DNA of 64,000 bases. Origin: Pocillopora verrucosa (Eukaryota; Cnidaria; Anthozoa; Scleractinia; Pocilloporidae). The DNA is taken from contig NC_089313.1 in the NCBI RefSeq assembly GCF_036669915.1, positions 13,901,440 to 13,965,439 on the forward strand, given 5' to 3'. The translations under genes and the position numbers were made by a program. Within the stretch, counting starts at the first letter, position 1, and every line of letters starts with the position of its first letter. Positions 46,022 through 57,387 of the stretch are shown piece by piece. The notes under the pieces were generated by a model that did no database searches, was not told where the DNA came from, and worked only from the letters and a program-made list of their open reading frames with translations.

Positions 46022-47150
46022 ATCATTTCCGGTGTTTTAACATCCACCTTTTGACAGATTTCGTGGAGATGTCATTACGTTGTAGTTGTAGCACAGGCGG
46101 CCCAAGCTCACTTCTCGAGAAAAAGCCAACGATGAATTCATGAACGCGTCACGCGTTGTGTGACTCGGTGTTAAGTTACGGGAGGAACCGTTGAAAATTT
46201 GAACACGTTATAAGGAATAGTATGGGGAAAATCAATAAAAACTTACTCATGCCCTGTGTATCCGTCGTAGTTTCTGGCGATTTCTGCCGTTTTAAGCTTG
46301 CTTTACCATCACTGTTATCCATGTCAAAAGACGAAGTGTTGACATGGATAACAGTGATAGAGGGGCATGAGTAAGTTTTATTGGTTTTACGTGTAAATAT
46401 TCATATTTCGAAATATTTATCGTTGTAAATCGACCATATTTCGTTCCCCATACTATTCCTTATAACGTGTTCAAATTTTCAACGGTTCCTCCCGTAACTT
46501 AACACCGAGTCACACAACGCGTGACGCGTTCATGAATTCATCGTTGGCTTTTTCTCGAGACGTGAGCTTGGGCCGCCTGTGGTTGTAGTCGGCCATCCGT
46601 GAAAAGGAGGCATCAAATGTATTTTGTGGAATCTGTCATATAGGTTAGCAACGGATAAAAAATGCAAATATCTCAACGCTAATACAAAGTCATTAGCGAA
46701 AACGAAGAGAGTGTTCCTTTCTACTCTATTTTGCGGCTCTAAAATGCTAAATAGGGCCTCCATCACGAAGACAACATCGGGCGAGCTCGGATTTCGTTAT
46801 CACAAATCTACCCGAGATGACCTCTAATGTTTTAACATCCTCCTTTTGACAGAATTCGTGGAGGTGTCACTATGTTGTAGTTGTGATCGGCCATCCGTGA
46901 AAAGGAAGCATCGCAAAAATTTTGTGGAGTCTGTAATATAAGTTAGCAACGAAAAAAGAATTCAAAATCTTAACGCTAATACGAAGTCATGAGCAAAAAC
47001 GAAGTATATGTTCGTTTCTACACTATCGTGCGGGTCAAAAATGCTAAATAGGGCTTTATCACGAGCACAACATCAGGGGAGTTCGGATTTCGTAATCGGA
47101 AATCTACCTGAGATGACCTCCTTTTGACGGATTTCGGAGTACGCTATCCA
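46022..47150. repeat. Tandem duplication, about 280-bp unit, interrupted
   Basis: TTTTGACAG(A)TTCGTGGAG...GGCCATCCGTGAAAAGGA...GTTAGCAACG...CTAAATAGGGC...ACCTGAGATGACCTC recurs from 46051, 46846 and (start only) 47124. The first unit is split by the 490-bp foldback at 46092. Without that insert the two units are nearly equal in length (about 295 and 278). Confidence 0.8.
46092..46581. mobile_element. 490-bp foldback transposon with 7-bp target duplication
   Basis: Arms of 137 bp (46092-46228 and 46445-46581) are inverted copies, starting CACAGGCGGCCCAAGCTC. GTTGTAG flanks both sides (46085-46091, 46582-46588). The neighbouring tandem unit shows the unfilled sequence near 46870-46895. Inside are two more inverted pairs: AATAAAAACTTACTCATGCCC with its inverse, and a perfect 20-bp stem at 46308-46327/46339-46358. 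No coding capacity. Confidence 0.85.
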
Positions 47151-47649
47151 GTGTGCGCACTCCGATTGCGTCGCATTGTGGTAGCTTCATTTTCAATATG
47201 GCGGCGAAAGCAGCAGAAATCGGAAAATTTTGACTGAACATCCCGTAAAAGTTAGGCCGTTCCTTTTTTCTTTCACCAAAGGTAAATTTAATTGATTTAT
47301 TCTGAATGTGTAAAAGTATTTTTCGTACGTATTTGTCGCGTATTCTATGGTTGCCAAGGACAAACGCAATCACTGTTTTTCAGTAAGTAATTTGAGACCA
47401 GTTTTCAAGAAGGTCAAATTTGATGTACGTCGTAGTTTGGAGCCTTTCAAAGGTTTGGATGGCCGCTCAAACGCTCTACAAAGGTACATGTGCTTCTCGC
47501 ATTTTAAGTGATGGTGTTTGAGAACGATTATGGCTCAGAAGAGGCCTATTGTTGCGTTACACAGCGTTACTATCGTTTACTCAATTGTGTTGTAAATCTA
47601 CTTTCCCAAGTAAAAGTAAATGTACTATAGCGAGTGTTGTATGGTAAAT
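47151..47649. other. Intergenic, no feature seen
   Basis: No coding frame supported. The minus-strand frame at 47104-47373 is probably chance. Confidence 0.35.
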
Positions 47650-48148
47650 CACAGGCGGCCCAAGCTCCAGCTGTGAGATGATCATCTTGCGCAATAACAG
47701 TCATGGCGGAATTATAAGAGTTTGTATGGGAATATTTACGACCGCTCTAAGGTATAAAATAATACGTCAAATTCTCAAAAAAAAATACCTCACCTTACTT
47801 TCACAGCGTATCGCTTGTTATATGACCGCTTACTTTGATGAAAAGAACGCATATTAGCGAGTTGTCCATTTCGAGGTTTTCAACGTTCATAAGAAAAGGC
47901 TTTTCTTATGTACGTTGAAAACCTCGAAATAAACAACTTGCTTAAATGGGCTCTTTTCATCAAAGTAAGCGGTCAGATAACAAGCGACACACTGTGGAAG
48001 TAAGGTGAGGTTTTTTTTTTTTGAGAATTTGACGTATTTTTTATTCCTTAGAGCGGTCGTAAATATGCCCATACAAACTCTTATAATTCCGCCATGACTG
48101 TTATTGCGCAAGATGATCATCTCACAGCTGGAGCTTGGGCCGCCTGTG
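47650..48148. mobile_element. 499-bp near-perfect palindrome, CACAGGCGG foldback family
   Basis: Arms of about 249 bp meet at CATAAGAAAAG/CTTTTCTTATG near 47900. The termini are CACAGGCGGCCCAAGCTCCAG and the inverse. Inside are the family blocks AGATGATCATCTTGCGCA, GACCGCTCTAAGG and TACCTCACCTTACTT. It shares only the outer ends with the 46092 element. No direct target duplication is visible at the flanks (GGTAAAT versus ATTCAAC). Confidence 0.8.
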
Positions 48149-48439
48149 ATTCAACCCGCCAACTTTCAGCATGGATGGACGTTTTCCTTTTTATTATGCG
48201 CCGGGATCATTCCTGAGCCAAGTTTTTGTCATTTCGACCCTACATTGGCTGGACCGATGTTAGATCAAACGGGACCCAGAGGAATTTTGCTTAATCGGTC
48301 CCATAGTCTCGCAACTGTGGTATGTGAGAGCGATAGCCCGACCAGCTCCAGGTCAACTGAAGATTTGGCAGAAAAAGAAAAAAAAGCAATGCGACAAATG
48401 ACCGCAAGAAGAGCAAAGGGCTCAAGTAATGAATTTTAA
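48149..48439 (+). pseudogene. Coding-like fragment, family unknown
   Basis: An open frame right after the palindrome reads protein-like from about 48230 on (DPTLAGPMLDQTGPRGILLN, then Ser-rich, then LAEKEKKAMRQMTARRAKG). An ATG at 48171 in another frame gives MDGRFPFYYAPGSFLSQVF, which could be the original N-terminus joined through a frameshift. No domain recognised. Confidence 0.25.
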
Positions 48440-50320
48440 ACCATGATTCGGCTGGGCGAGGAATGGTCCATGTGTAAGGCGCAACACGAATTCTACGTAC
48501 GTGCCGCCGTCTTCTTATAAAACGACATTCAGGATTGACATGTATTCATTTACCCATCTCTGATACAGGATGAAAAAGGTAAACATTTGCTGCTGTTGCA
48601 TGTCGATAATTTGTAGAAGTAGACTGGCAAAAGCAAAATGCCTGATTTGGGTTCATGCTTATTACCGCACAATACGCGCCAGAAATGAAATCTGATCAAC
48701 TGTGTTTATTTGACCAATTTATGTATTTCGGTAGTGCGACCCAAAAACTGTGTCACATTTTTCGGCTCTTCCGGTTGCGGTTTCAACTTTTCGAAGAATT
48801 TTTTGGCTGCCTAATTTTTTGGTGGACTGTAGTGCGACCTGGGCCCTTCTCGTCATCCACCGTACGCACGAGCCGAGGTTGTTGCACACAGGAACTTGCA
48901 TGTCAACAAATAGGCGGAATGTGACTTCAAAACCCTCTTTCCTGTCACCCATGTCTTGATTGTAAACTGCGAATAATAAACGATCAAATCAAAAACTTAC
49001 GAATTTTTTTCCGTAAGAGAGCCATATTTGCTGATTTTAGCAAAATATCCAAAATAAACGACAAGAGAAAAACGCTACGATTTTCCCATCAATATTTCGC
49101 CTACATGCTTCTCTAAACACGTAAACATTTTCCATTACTACAAAAAGCCTCGGAAGTTTTTTACATTTCTTAGCTCCCTAGATCAATGATCTTGAATAAC
49201 AAGCTACATAATGTCGGTTTATGTGCTTAAATGACCGCTTACAGCCAGAACTGAATGACAGTTGTGGTTGAGAGAAACTTGTCACTGTCGCAAAAATTTT
49301 CAGCATTAGCGACAAAGTTGTTTATTCAGGCAAATTTTCTGTCAACACCAATATTTTACAAGTGCGGATGGTTTGTCGCGACTAGGAAAATTTTGGCCGA
49401 AGCGAACGAGTCTCCTAACGCACCGCCGACAAAATAAGTCCCTGTTAAAAATTTCAAAGTGGCAAAATCGACTTAATAAACAAAACCGTAAGAGACTTAG
49501 CAATCATTTGTCGTATGAGCTACGACAAGCGTGTAATTGAACTGAAATCAGTTTGCAAGAGACGCAAAAATTGTCCTATACTGCAAAATCCCCTTTTTAT
49601 TTGTTTTAAAATCCAAAATTTTAGAACGACTTAGGATAAATCCTGGAAATTAAAGGTGGAATCCTATGGCAACTACACTGGCCGGTCTTATGATCAGATC
49701 AGGCGCTGACGGAATTTGTCAGCTCTGAAATTGTTAATGCGGATGCAACAGACGAAACAAAAATTTGTCGTGACAAAATTTTTCCTTGGATTGTATCGGG
49801 ACAATTGTAGTTTTGTCCGGTAGAGCGGAAAGGCCCTAAGACAAAAACATGATAGAGCCCAAAACGTGATCAAGAATACTCTATTTATTTGGCACTGTTG
49901 ACTGAAAGGCCGTCAATCAAATCGATTGAAACTTTTATCGTGCTTTCCAAACTGTCAGAGTAATTTGTTGAATAAAGTTGTAGTGAGAGCTTCATACATT
50001 TTACCTATTTTGAAGCGATTTTAGAAAAACCGGGATGGGTGTTCTATCTTCTCCCGGAAAGGACCAAAACAGAAAGTAGTTTGCCATTTTGAGTTTTGGG
50101 GTAGACCCTTTAAACTGGCAAAGTTTCGTTGAAATGGCGAGATGGCATGTAGCACGACTTCTTGGTGCTGTCAAGGACACACTCTTAATCGTTAACTTTA
50201 ATTAATTTCACGTTCGAAGCCAAACACCTCTCTTTCACAGTCCTCCCGCCGCGGAGTCACATTGCCTGTGGATTCTTTTACGCTTCCCTGGTGAGAATAT
50301 TTTTTATTGAGCAAAGCTCG
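48440..50320. other. Intergenic with scattered TTTGTCG/CGACAAA motifs
   Basis: Between about 49280 and 49830 the words GCGACAAA, GTCGCGAC, TTTGTCGTGACAAAATTTTT and GACAATTGTAGTTTTGTC recur, suggesting a decayed repeat. The frames at 48655-48959 on both strands mirror each other and cannot be assigned. Confidence 0.35.
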
Positions 50321-50321
50321 T

Positions 50322-50870
50322 CATGTTTATAGATCTCCTCGAGATCGCTCACCAGTTCCTCGTTGACAACTAGCGTTTTGAATTGTATAAGTTCTCTAAA
50401 TTTTCGAAAATTTTTATAAAAATTTGCGACTAACGGTCATCTCGTGGTGTAAGAACCTTGACCACTAGTAGACCTTGTGACGATATCCTATACTGTTAAG
50501 TTAAACACGGAAACCATTTTACTTTTCTTTTATAAAATAACTAATGAAAGAGGAACGAAAACCGTGTTTACATACGCTCATGCAAAATGGTTTTAAGGCC
50601 AATCAGAGCGCGCGTACTATTTGAATTATTTTATAATATAGAGTTGAAACACACGTGTCGCGTTCAGTATTGCCCTCCTATTCTTTGTCATCCTTTTCAC
50701 TGAGCCCTGAAGAACGTCGCAGACCTCACGCAATTTCTGGAGCGCCAACATCCATGGTTCGATATTCTGAGAAAACGTAAACCAAGGATTTGACATGAGA
50801 TTTATAAATCCCCACGAGTGCCTCACTGACATAAAATAGTTTGGATTGTAAAAGATAATTCGATTTGTCT
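50322..50870 (-). pseudogene. Two degenerate copies of the 43.3-kb transposon coding piece
   Basis: GATCTCCTCGAGATCGCTCACCAGTTCCTC at 50330 and GACATGAGATTTATAAATC at 50791 repeat parts of 43355-43410. On the minus strand they encode variants of EEIYKSHVK. The 122-codon frame at 50626-50994 spans one copy but looks otherwise random. Confidence 0.4.
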
Positions 50871-51004
50871 GATTTTCTGAAAAAATCTGGTCATTTAGCT
50901 GTTTGAAAACTTTGACCAGCCATCGGTCATATAACCAAAGCGTGCAATTAACGTGAAACACTATAAACTTTACTGTTGTCAACAAAGTGACCAAGAAAGA
51001 ATTT

Positions 51005-51161
51005 CTCCTTACAATATCAATACAATCTCAAGAAGGCAAGAGATGAGAATATAGAAAAATAAATAAAATAAAAATAAAAATTCTCCAAACTAAAATTATA
51101 AACAATGTATGGCAGACAGTAAGGAGAATTAATAAAGAGATAATGGTAGTGAAAGGGTTAC
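51005..51161. mobile_element. Decayed AACCCTTTAAC-family relative, inverted
   Basis: Contains ATTTCTCCTTACAATATCAATACA and ends GTAGTGAAAGGGTTA. Resembles the 4173 element read in the same block order. Confidence 0.35.
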
Positions 51162-51636
51162 ATCACAAAATCATCATAAGAATTCTTTTTGAGATACATT
51201 TGCTTTACTCACGTGTCCTTCTCATGCATTTGTTGCGATTAGTAAAGATCGTACGCTCTAAACTAAAGTATGTTCCTCAAGCCCGAAGTGTTCACAATCT
51301 CAATTACAAATCTCATTTGTCGCCGATGTCTGTATAATCTCAATCTTTTGCGTGCTGATTTAAATGTGACTGTGAGAGGAAGCGGTTTCACCAATAAGAT
51401 ACCGCCTAAAGCAAGTACTTGGGCAGCCATTTTGAATTGATGTAGAACAAGATTCTTGTCTACCCATTTCAAACCACCTGGCCACATAGCTAAAATGTAT
51501 ATTATCTTGCGGTAATCGATGTTCCACATTTCAGATTTCTGTGGATTCACAAGCAAATAAAATGGGTACACAAGCAAATAAAAAATAAATGTTAACCGAT
51601 CAGAAAGCGCGCAAACGCTCGGATCTACGCACTGAC

Positions 51637-52569
51637 CTACTTCTTTGACAGCTCCTCGCACCTGTGCACGGGATCAATGTCCATATTTTTCGGGAGCCTC
51701 AACTCCTTTTCAGGTAAGTCCATAAAATGTGGATACTCAGCAGCTATCATACTTTTCCAGTTGTTTGGAACAAGAATGTTGAATCCCTCAAAGGTCATTT
51801 CCCTCAATGGAAATATTCCCCAAGGAATTGAATCGACCACGAAGATATCGAGCTGCAGACCGTCGTGATAAGCGCATCCTCTTTTAAGACAAAATTTGTA
51901 GCAGCTAGATCGATCTCTGACTTTGGGAAGCCTAGGGAGATGATGCAATCCCACTCGTTGATCACTGACTGACCAAATGTTAAAAATATTCTTCGGCAGT
52001 CGGTCGTGGTACGTGTAGTTCACGTCTGTCCTGGTGGTTTGGAAGAACATATCATCTGGTAGGTCTCTGGAGAATTTTTCAAAGAAGTCGATGTAATAAA
52101 TGAGTGGCATCTCTACATCTATATCATCATCCCATGGAATAAACCCATTGTGCCTTATGGCTCCTAAAAGGGATCCGGATCGCACCCAGTATGGCATGTT
52201 GTGCTTGCGTGAAATGAGGTCGAATACTCGTAATATTCTTGTTAGTACCAATTGGGCCTGTCGCAGCGTAGTATTCCCTTTACGTCGGATGTCAGGACAG
52301 GAAAATCCATCCTCAGTTAGATCGCAGGAGGAAATCTCCGAAAAAAGTTTGGGACACATTTCGCCAGGGATTGCTAGTTTCTCTTTGCAATGTATACGCC
52401 TTGAGAGTTCAGCTTGCTTGTTCACAACATCTCCTCGTAAAATTTCATGTCCGAAGGCGTAGCGATGGATCCATTGCAAGTACATTGGATCCAAAGCGAC
52501 GTTAAAAAAAATCGCAAAATATACACAGATTAAAATTATCAGCACGAGTTTTCTCTTGAATCTTCGCAT
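51637..52569 (-). CDS. LicD-domain type II membrane protein, copy 2
   Basis: A 310-residue single-exon ORF. I use the Met at 52569 ([20 protein letters not shown]), matching copy 1, instead of the in-frame Met eight codons upstream. Basic tail, one anchor helix, then a luminal domain with [18 protein letters not shown] and [12 protein letters not shown]. Most of the protein matches copy 1. The main differences are a short variable loop ([12 protein letters not shown] versus [10 protein letters not shown]) around residues 180-192 and the C-terminus, which lacks the final TEV of copy 1. The catalytic-type motifs are all kept. Probable Golgi enzyme acting on a glycan; substrate unknown. Same strand as copy 1, with about 15.9 kb between them filled mainly by repeats. 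Confidence 0.85.
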   Translation of the reverse strand: MRRFKRKLVLIILICVYFAIFFNVALDPMYLQWIHRYAFGHEILRGDVVNKQAELSRRIHCKEKLAIPGEMCPKLFSEISSCDLTEDGFSCPDIRRKGNTTLRQAQLVLTRILRVFDLISRKHNMPYWVRSGSLLGAIRHNGFIPWDDDIDVEMPLIYYIDFFEKFSRDLPDDMFFQTTRTDVNYTYHDRLPKNIFNIWSVSDQRVGLHHLPRLPKVRDRSSCYKFCLKRGCAYHDGLQLDIFVVDSIPWGIFPLREMTFEGFNILVPNNWKSMIAAEYPHFMDLPEKELRLPKNMDIDPVHRCEELSKK

Positions 52570-53997
52570 GCTTTGTACGTGTAGAATGGCCAATGACCTA
52601 TTTCGTCACAACGGAAATTTGCTAATGAATGAGTTGCCAGAAATCGGATCCTTGTATATGCGCAGAGATTTCTGGGATCGCCACCGGGCAAACATTGCAA
52701 GATTTTAGAGGGAAAAATATGGCGAAAAGTTGTTCAAAAAAACCATTTTTGGAGAGAGATCAACGACTTTTCGCCACTGTTTAATCATAAATGGATTAAG
52801 ATAATGTTGATACAAGGGAAGAGTAATTTTTGCTTGCATTATCGCGAATTACTTTTTTTCCAGAGGGCACAGAAACGAATCCTACAATCTGATTGGTTTT
52901 CAGCGCTGTCCGTATTTTCCTATCTCTGCCCTACTTTCGTCGCCATTTTTATAAATATATCTCGTTTTTCCGCCTGGGTAGTATTTTTAAGCAAAAACGT
53001 CGATCACTACCTCAAGCCAATAATTAACTGATTAAACTTCTCTTTTCTCTCTTTCCAATCACTTAGGTTGACAAAAAATATCGGTTTCGAAATGTATTTG
53101 AATAAGTAAAGACGTCGATCACTACCTTAAGCCGATAAATAACTTATTAATCCTCTCTTTTCTCTTTCTACAATCACTTTGGTTGACAAAAAATATTGGT
53201 TTCGAAATGTATTTGAATAAGCAAAATTGTCATTAAATTAGTAGACAAGCGGCCTAAAAACCGTTTGTAGTTAATTTTAATCCTTCACAAAAAGTACCCA
53301 GTAAGTTAAAACGTGAGGTATTTGGTTAATTGAGGAACTTTCATCCACTTGATATCTGAATTCTCTCAAACAAGTTGTTCGTAGTGAAAGGGCGAGCGAA
53401 GTTTTCAGTTCTACTACCAAGACGCTTTCGGTGTCTTTCCAAGTTTGTTCAATTTGGACATTTGTACCGTTAATTGTACAATAGAAACTGAAGGAATTCA
53501 GTGAGAAAAAGCCAAATAAAATCCTCTTGTGTCTCGTTGAAGTGTTTCATTCGAATTTACCTTTTGTAAAGGAAAGACCAGATTTACACACGTCATCGCA
53601 GTAACCAAACGAGCAAACTCTCACAACTTCGAAATAACGAATTTGAATCTCCTTACAATTACTTACTGAACAGAGGTAAATCTTCGTTAATTAATTAGTC
53701 GTCGACGCGAGTGAATAATACTTTCCGTAAGATCATTTTTTGTTTTTGAAGAAAACATTGTAATGACAGCCCTTACCAAACTAGTTCTGTGGTTTTATTT
53801 AAAGTGAACTCGCGCTGTTTGTTCTTACGCGCTCTCTACTCGACAGATTGACAGATACTTGTAAAAATAATGTTTCAAAGTTTGTTTGGAAGCCTTTTAA
53901 ATCACCTTTATCATTACACAAATGAAAATGCCTCTCTTTAATTTGCATAACCTCTATTTCAACTACTGAGTGAATCGCCTACTTAGTGGTGTGCTGA
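52570..53997. other. Upstream region of LicD copy 2, probable insertion
   Basis: In copy 1 the conserved upstream block is about 90 bases from the ATG. Here it is about 1.4 kb away. The extra DNA contains the 115-bp tandem duplication at 52988. No gene is seen. The frame at 52804-53031 has no domain. Confidence 0.45.
52988..53222. repeat. Tandem duplication, about 115-bp unit
   Basis: AAACGTCGATCACTACCT...TCTCTTTTCTCT...GGTTGACAAAAAATAT(C/T)GGTTTCGAAATGTATTTGAATAAG occurs twice back to back. Confidence 0.85.
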
Positions 53998-54130
53998 AGT
54001 GGGAATTTCGGTGAGTAACGGTGAGTTTTATGGAATTTTGCGGGGAAGGTACATTGAGTTAACCTCGCAGCACTTCTCTTTTTATTGGAAACTGCTAGTT
54101 ATGTTTCCTAATGACAGAGGCTCAACCGTT
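53998..54130 (-). promoter_or_regulatory. Conserved upstream block of LicD copy 2
   Basis: Counterpart of 35871-35996: GTAACGGTGAGTTTTATGG...TTGAGTTAACCTCGCAGCA...AATGACAGAGGCTCAACCG. Separated from its gene by the extra 1.3 kb. Confidence 0.5.
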
Positions 54131-54589
54131 AACTCAAATAGCTTTGCAGAACATCAAACGCTCTAGCTCAACATTAAATTGCTTAGCATTACATGAAATA
54201 TTTCAATGTTGTGGCGAATCGTCGAGCTTGCTCGTGGCGTGACGTGAAGGCTATCTCGCCGAAACCACCAAAAATACAAACCGCAAATGGGACGGCGATC
54301 TACTGGGGGGCATGACGTCATCGAATGTAAAGATTGGCGCGAAACCACTACATCGTGTGGTCGCTGTGTGGAAGAGTCTTCACTTCGCCTTGCAGTAAAG
54401 CAGAGTCAATTCGTAACTTTTCGCTAAGTTTGTCCTCTTTTTTTCCCTACTGATATTACATTTGTTCGTTGTCGTTCATGAAAGCGTTAATTGAAATAGC
54501 AACAAGACTTAATTCTACCACAGTTTTGCCGGCCTCCCGGTTTACCACAGTTAGCACGCGTCGGTTAGCCGGCCTGAATGTTTATAGCA
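54131..54589. other. Intergenic, no feature seen
   Basis: No gene or repeat I can support. Confidence 0.4.
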
Positions 54590-54788
54590 TTTATCAATAA
54601 AGGGCAAAATTACTGAGCGCTGATTGGTTGAGAGAGAGAGGGCATTTTTAGTAATCAAGAGAGGGCATGATTACCTGTTAATGATTGGCTAATCCGTTGC
54701 ATAGCAACCGTTCGTTATCTTGAAATTTGTTAAAAATAGACTGCGCGCGTGATTTTCCTTCGTATAAATTTTGCCCTTTATTGATAAA
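54590..54788. mobile_element. 199-bp MITE, TTTATCAATAAAGGGC ends
   Basis: Perfect or nearly perfect 21-bp terminal inverted repeats (TTTATCAATAAAGGGCAAAAT and inverse). The interior includes TGATTGGTTGAGAGAG, GATTGGCTAATCCGTTGC and ATAGCAACCG. No coding. Confidence 0.75.
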
Positions 54789-54970
54789 CAAGTAATCCCA
54801 TGAGACCTCGTACTATCAAGGATTAATTGCACTTGAGTTTTCAAAATTTTGGAACTGAACTCGCGCTTACTTTTCAATGAGAGTTTAACTTCAATGGCTC
54901 TTTCAATATTACAGGAATACGTGAGAAGTGGGATTTTGTGTGTGCTTTTGTGTGCAGAGTTGGACGCAAT

Positions 54971-55387
54971 GGTAAGAAAATTGACATCCTTGATCTGTTT
55001 TGACATTTTTCAATCAAAGTGATATCGGAATGCTTTAATTGCAAACACTATTTTTGGCACATCAATCAAAGCATTCCGATGTCACTTTGATTGAAAAATG
55101 TCAAAACTGATATTCTTGATATCTTTTGACATTTTTCAATCAAAGTGACATCGGAACGGCTTTAATTGCAAACACTATTTTTGGCACATCAATCAAAGCA
55201 TTCCGATATCACTTTGATTGAAAAATGTCAAAACTGATATTCTTGATATCTTTTGACATTTTTCAATCAAAGTGACATCGGAACGGCTTTAATTTCAAAC
55301 ACTATTTTTGGCACACCAATTAATGCATTTCGATATCACTTCAATTGAAAATTGTCAAAACAGATCAATGACGTCAGTTTTCTTACC
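54971..55387. mobile_element. Foldback array of three 127-bp palindromic units
   Basis: Outer ends GGTAAGAAAATTGACATC and the inverse GACGTCAGTTTTCTTACC. TTTTGACATTTTTCAATC starts units at 54998, 55124 and 55251. Each unit is itself an inverted repeat (TTGACATTTTTCAATCAAAG...CTTTGATTGAAAAATGTCAA) around AACACTATTTTTGGCAC. Total 417 bp, no coding. Confidence 0.85.
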
Positions 55388-55958
55388 TTGGGAGTTAAAG
55401 GGTTAACTCAATTAAATTTTAAATATTCTCTAGAGATTTTCTATAATTTTAGCTGTTACATTAAATTATTTAAAATTGTAGATATTCCTTAATTGAAGTT
55501 TTTACATACATATCCACTTCAGCTTTTTAGCTGCCTTTTATCGAGCCACTATAGATAAATGAATAAATAACAAACTGAAATATTACATAAATCATCATGG
55601 CACAATGACAGTCATTAAATTTAAAAATTCATAAACCATGCACAAGGAAAGCATAAATACCCTGAATAAATTACTGCATAAACAACTGAAAGGAATGACT
55701 GGGAAAAAGAATGAATGACTGCCTGCCTGACTGAGCAACCAACTGACCAACTGGCCAAATGAATGAGGGAATGAAATATACTGTAGCTATAGTCTGTATA
55801 TGAGGGTCTGGATGGGGTTAACTGCAACGCATGCAAACAAATGCAGATTTTAGTGACAAGTTAATGCTATCAAAGGAGAAATGTAATTGTTTGTCTCACA
55901 ATGTGGTCACTTTGGATGTGGATCACAATGTTTGCACTGTGAACTGCTAGTCTTCTTT

Positions 55959-56300
55959 CCCTTGCGAACTGAATTCCCAGTTTTCTGGGAATTCCTAGGA
56001 ATTCCTAGGAATTCCTAGGAATTCTCAAAAATTCCCAATTATGCAAATGACCCTTGCAAACTGAATTCCCAGTTTTCTGGGAATTTCTGGGAATTCCTAG
56101 GAATTCCTAGGAATTCTCAAAAATTCCCAACTATGCAAATTAACTCTGATTTAAAAAGCTTGGAATTACTGGGAATTTCTGGGAAAGGAAGACTCCAGTT
56201 TTGTGAGGACTTGGAATCCCTAGGAATTCCTAGGAATTCTCAGCTTTACAAACTACCTATAATTTAAGAAGTGTGGAACTCTTGGGAATTTCTGGGAATT
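55959..56300. repeat. Left subterminal AATTCCTAGG array
   Basis: Runs of GGAATTCCTAGGAATTCC plus a direct 90-bp duplication beginning CCCTTGC(G/A)AACTGAATTC at 55959 and about 56050. Confidence 0.85.
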
Positions 56301-57387
56301 GAATTTGAGGCAATTTTAATACCCTGAGGCCCACATAAATTCTAAGAAATTCTCAATACCTTGAATGTGAACGTTTTAAGAAAAAGAGTAATTTCAGAGG
56401 CTTAAAACTTTGGCTCAATAGAAGGTATGCTATACAAAACTTACCAAGAGATATACATACATGTACATGTTTAAAACTTAAAGATCATGAAATTTATCAC
56501 TCAAACTAAGTTTTAGTAAATCTTTACATTAATATGGATTTTCTCATGAACCAGCTGTCAGTTATGTTAAATGGAAATTGCCAACTTCCACAATAATTAA
56601 CAATAATTACATTGTTATCTTACTTCCCTAACCTACATTACTGGTTGCCTTTGTTAGAAAACCTTGGAACAGTCAAGCTCAGTTGCCTCAAATGCTGTCA
56701 AAGACTTTTTGTTGACAATACTTTTAGTAGAAATTTCATGCCTTAGACAAACAAATTCAACACCTAATTAATCTTTCTTTTTTTTCATGATTGTTGTTGC
56801 TGCTTCTTTTTTCATTTTTTTGCTCTTTTTTCATGACTAATTGCTGTAATTTGTTTTGCTGTTTTTATTCTTACAAAACATTTTTGTAAGAGTTCCAATA
56901 CTTGTGGATCATCCACACACTTTGCAAACATTTGGCATGCAGACAAGACAGAGGTAGTCAATGTTCCCTTTGAGGGAAAACACCTTTTATATGACGTCTT
57001 CAATTTACTTTATTTGAAACTCTGATCTGAAAATATTTGTCAACAAGACTTGTTAGTAGTGAGAAGTACCAACCAAGTTTCCTTTCATAACTTAATTTCT
57101 TAAATGTCCCAATCACTGGATCTCCCAAAAATATATTACATCTTTTTATTTTTGGTGCAAATTACAAGTCCTTCTTTATATAAAAATGAAAAGGGCTAGT
57201 CACTCTTCAATAATAACAGCTCTTAAGTTTACTTGTTGTTCTTCTCTGTCTGTCAGCTATCAACAAAATTGTTTTATACTTCGGGCAGTGCATAACTATT
57301 TGTGGACCAGAGTTCCAACGCACCTCTGTAATCGCATATAGCTACTCCTGTCTCTTGTACAAATGTTTCTCCTTTGTAAGACGCACT
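56301..57387. other. Non-coding interior, one weak coding-like frame
   Basis: A minus-strand frame at 56812-57003 reads protein-like (QMFAKCVDDPQVLELLQKCF, then basic residues) and may be a terminal exon, but I find no domain or clear acceptor. The rest appears empty. Confidence 0.3.

Noticed and set aside
48655..48959. Overlapping frames on both strands around 48.7-48.95 kb
   Set aside because: Both strands stay open and neither shows a domain or clear start, so strand cannot be assigned.
50626..50994. 122-codon minus-strand frame
   Set aside because: It overlaps a decayed repeat copy and reads across non-coding sequence. No recognisable domain.
55970..56040. AATTCCTAGG run read as a CRISPR-like array
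   Set aside because: Repeats are contiguous palindromes without unique spacers, and the genome is eukaryotic.
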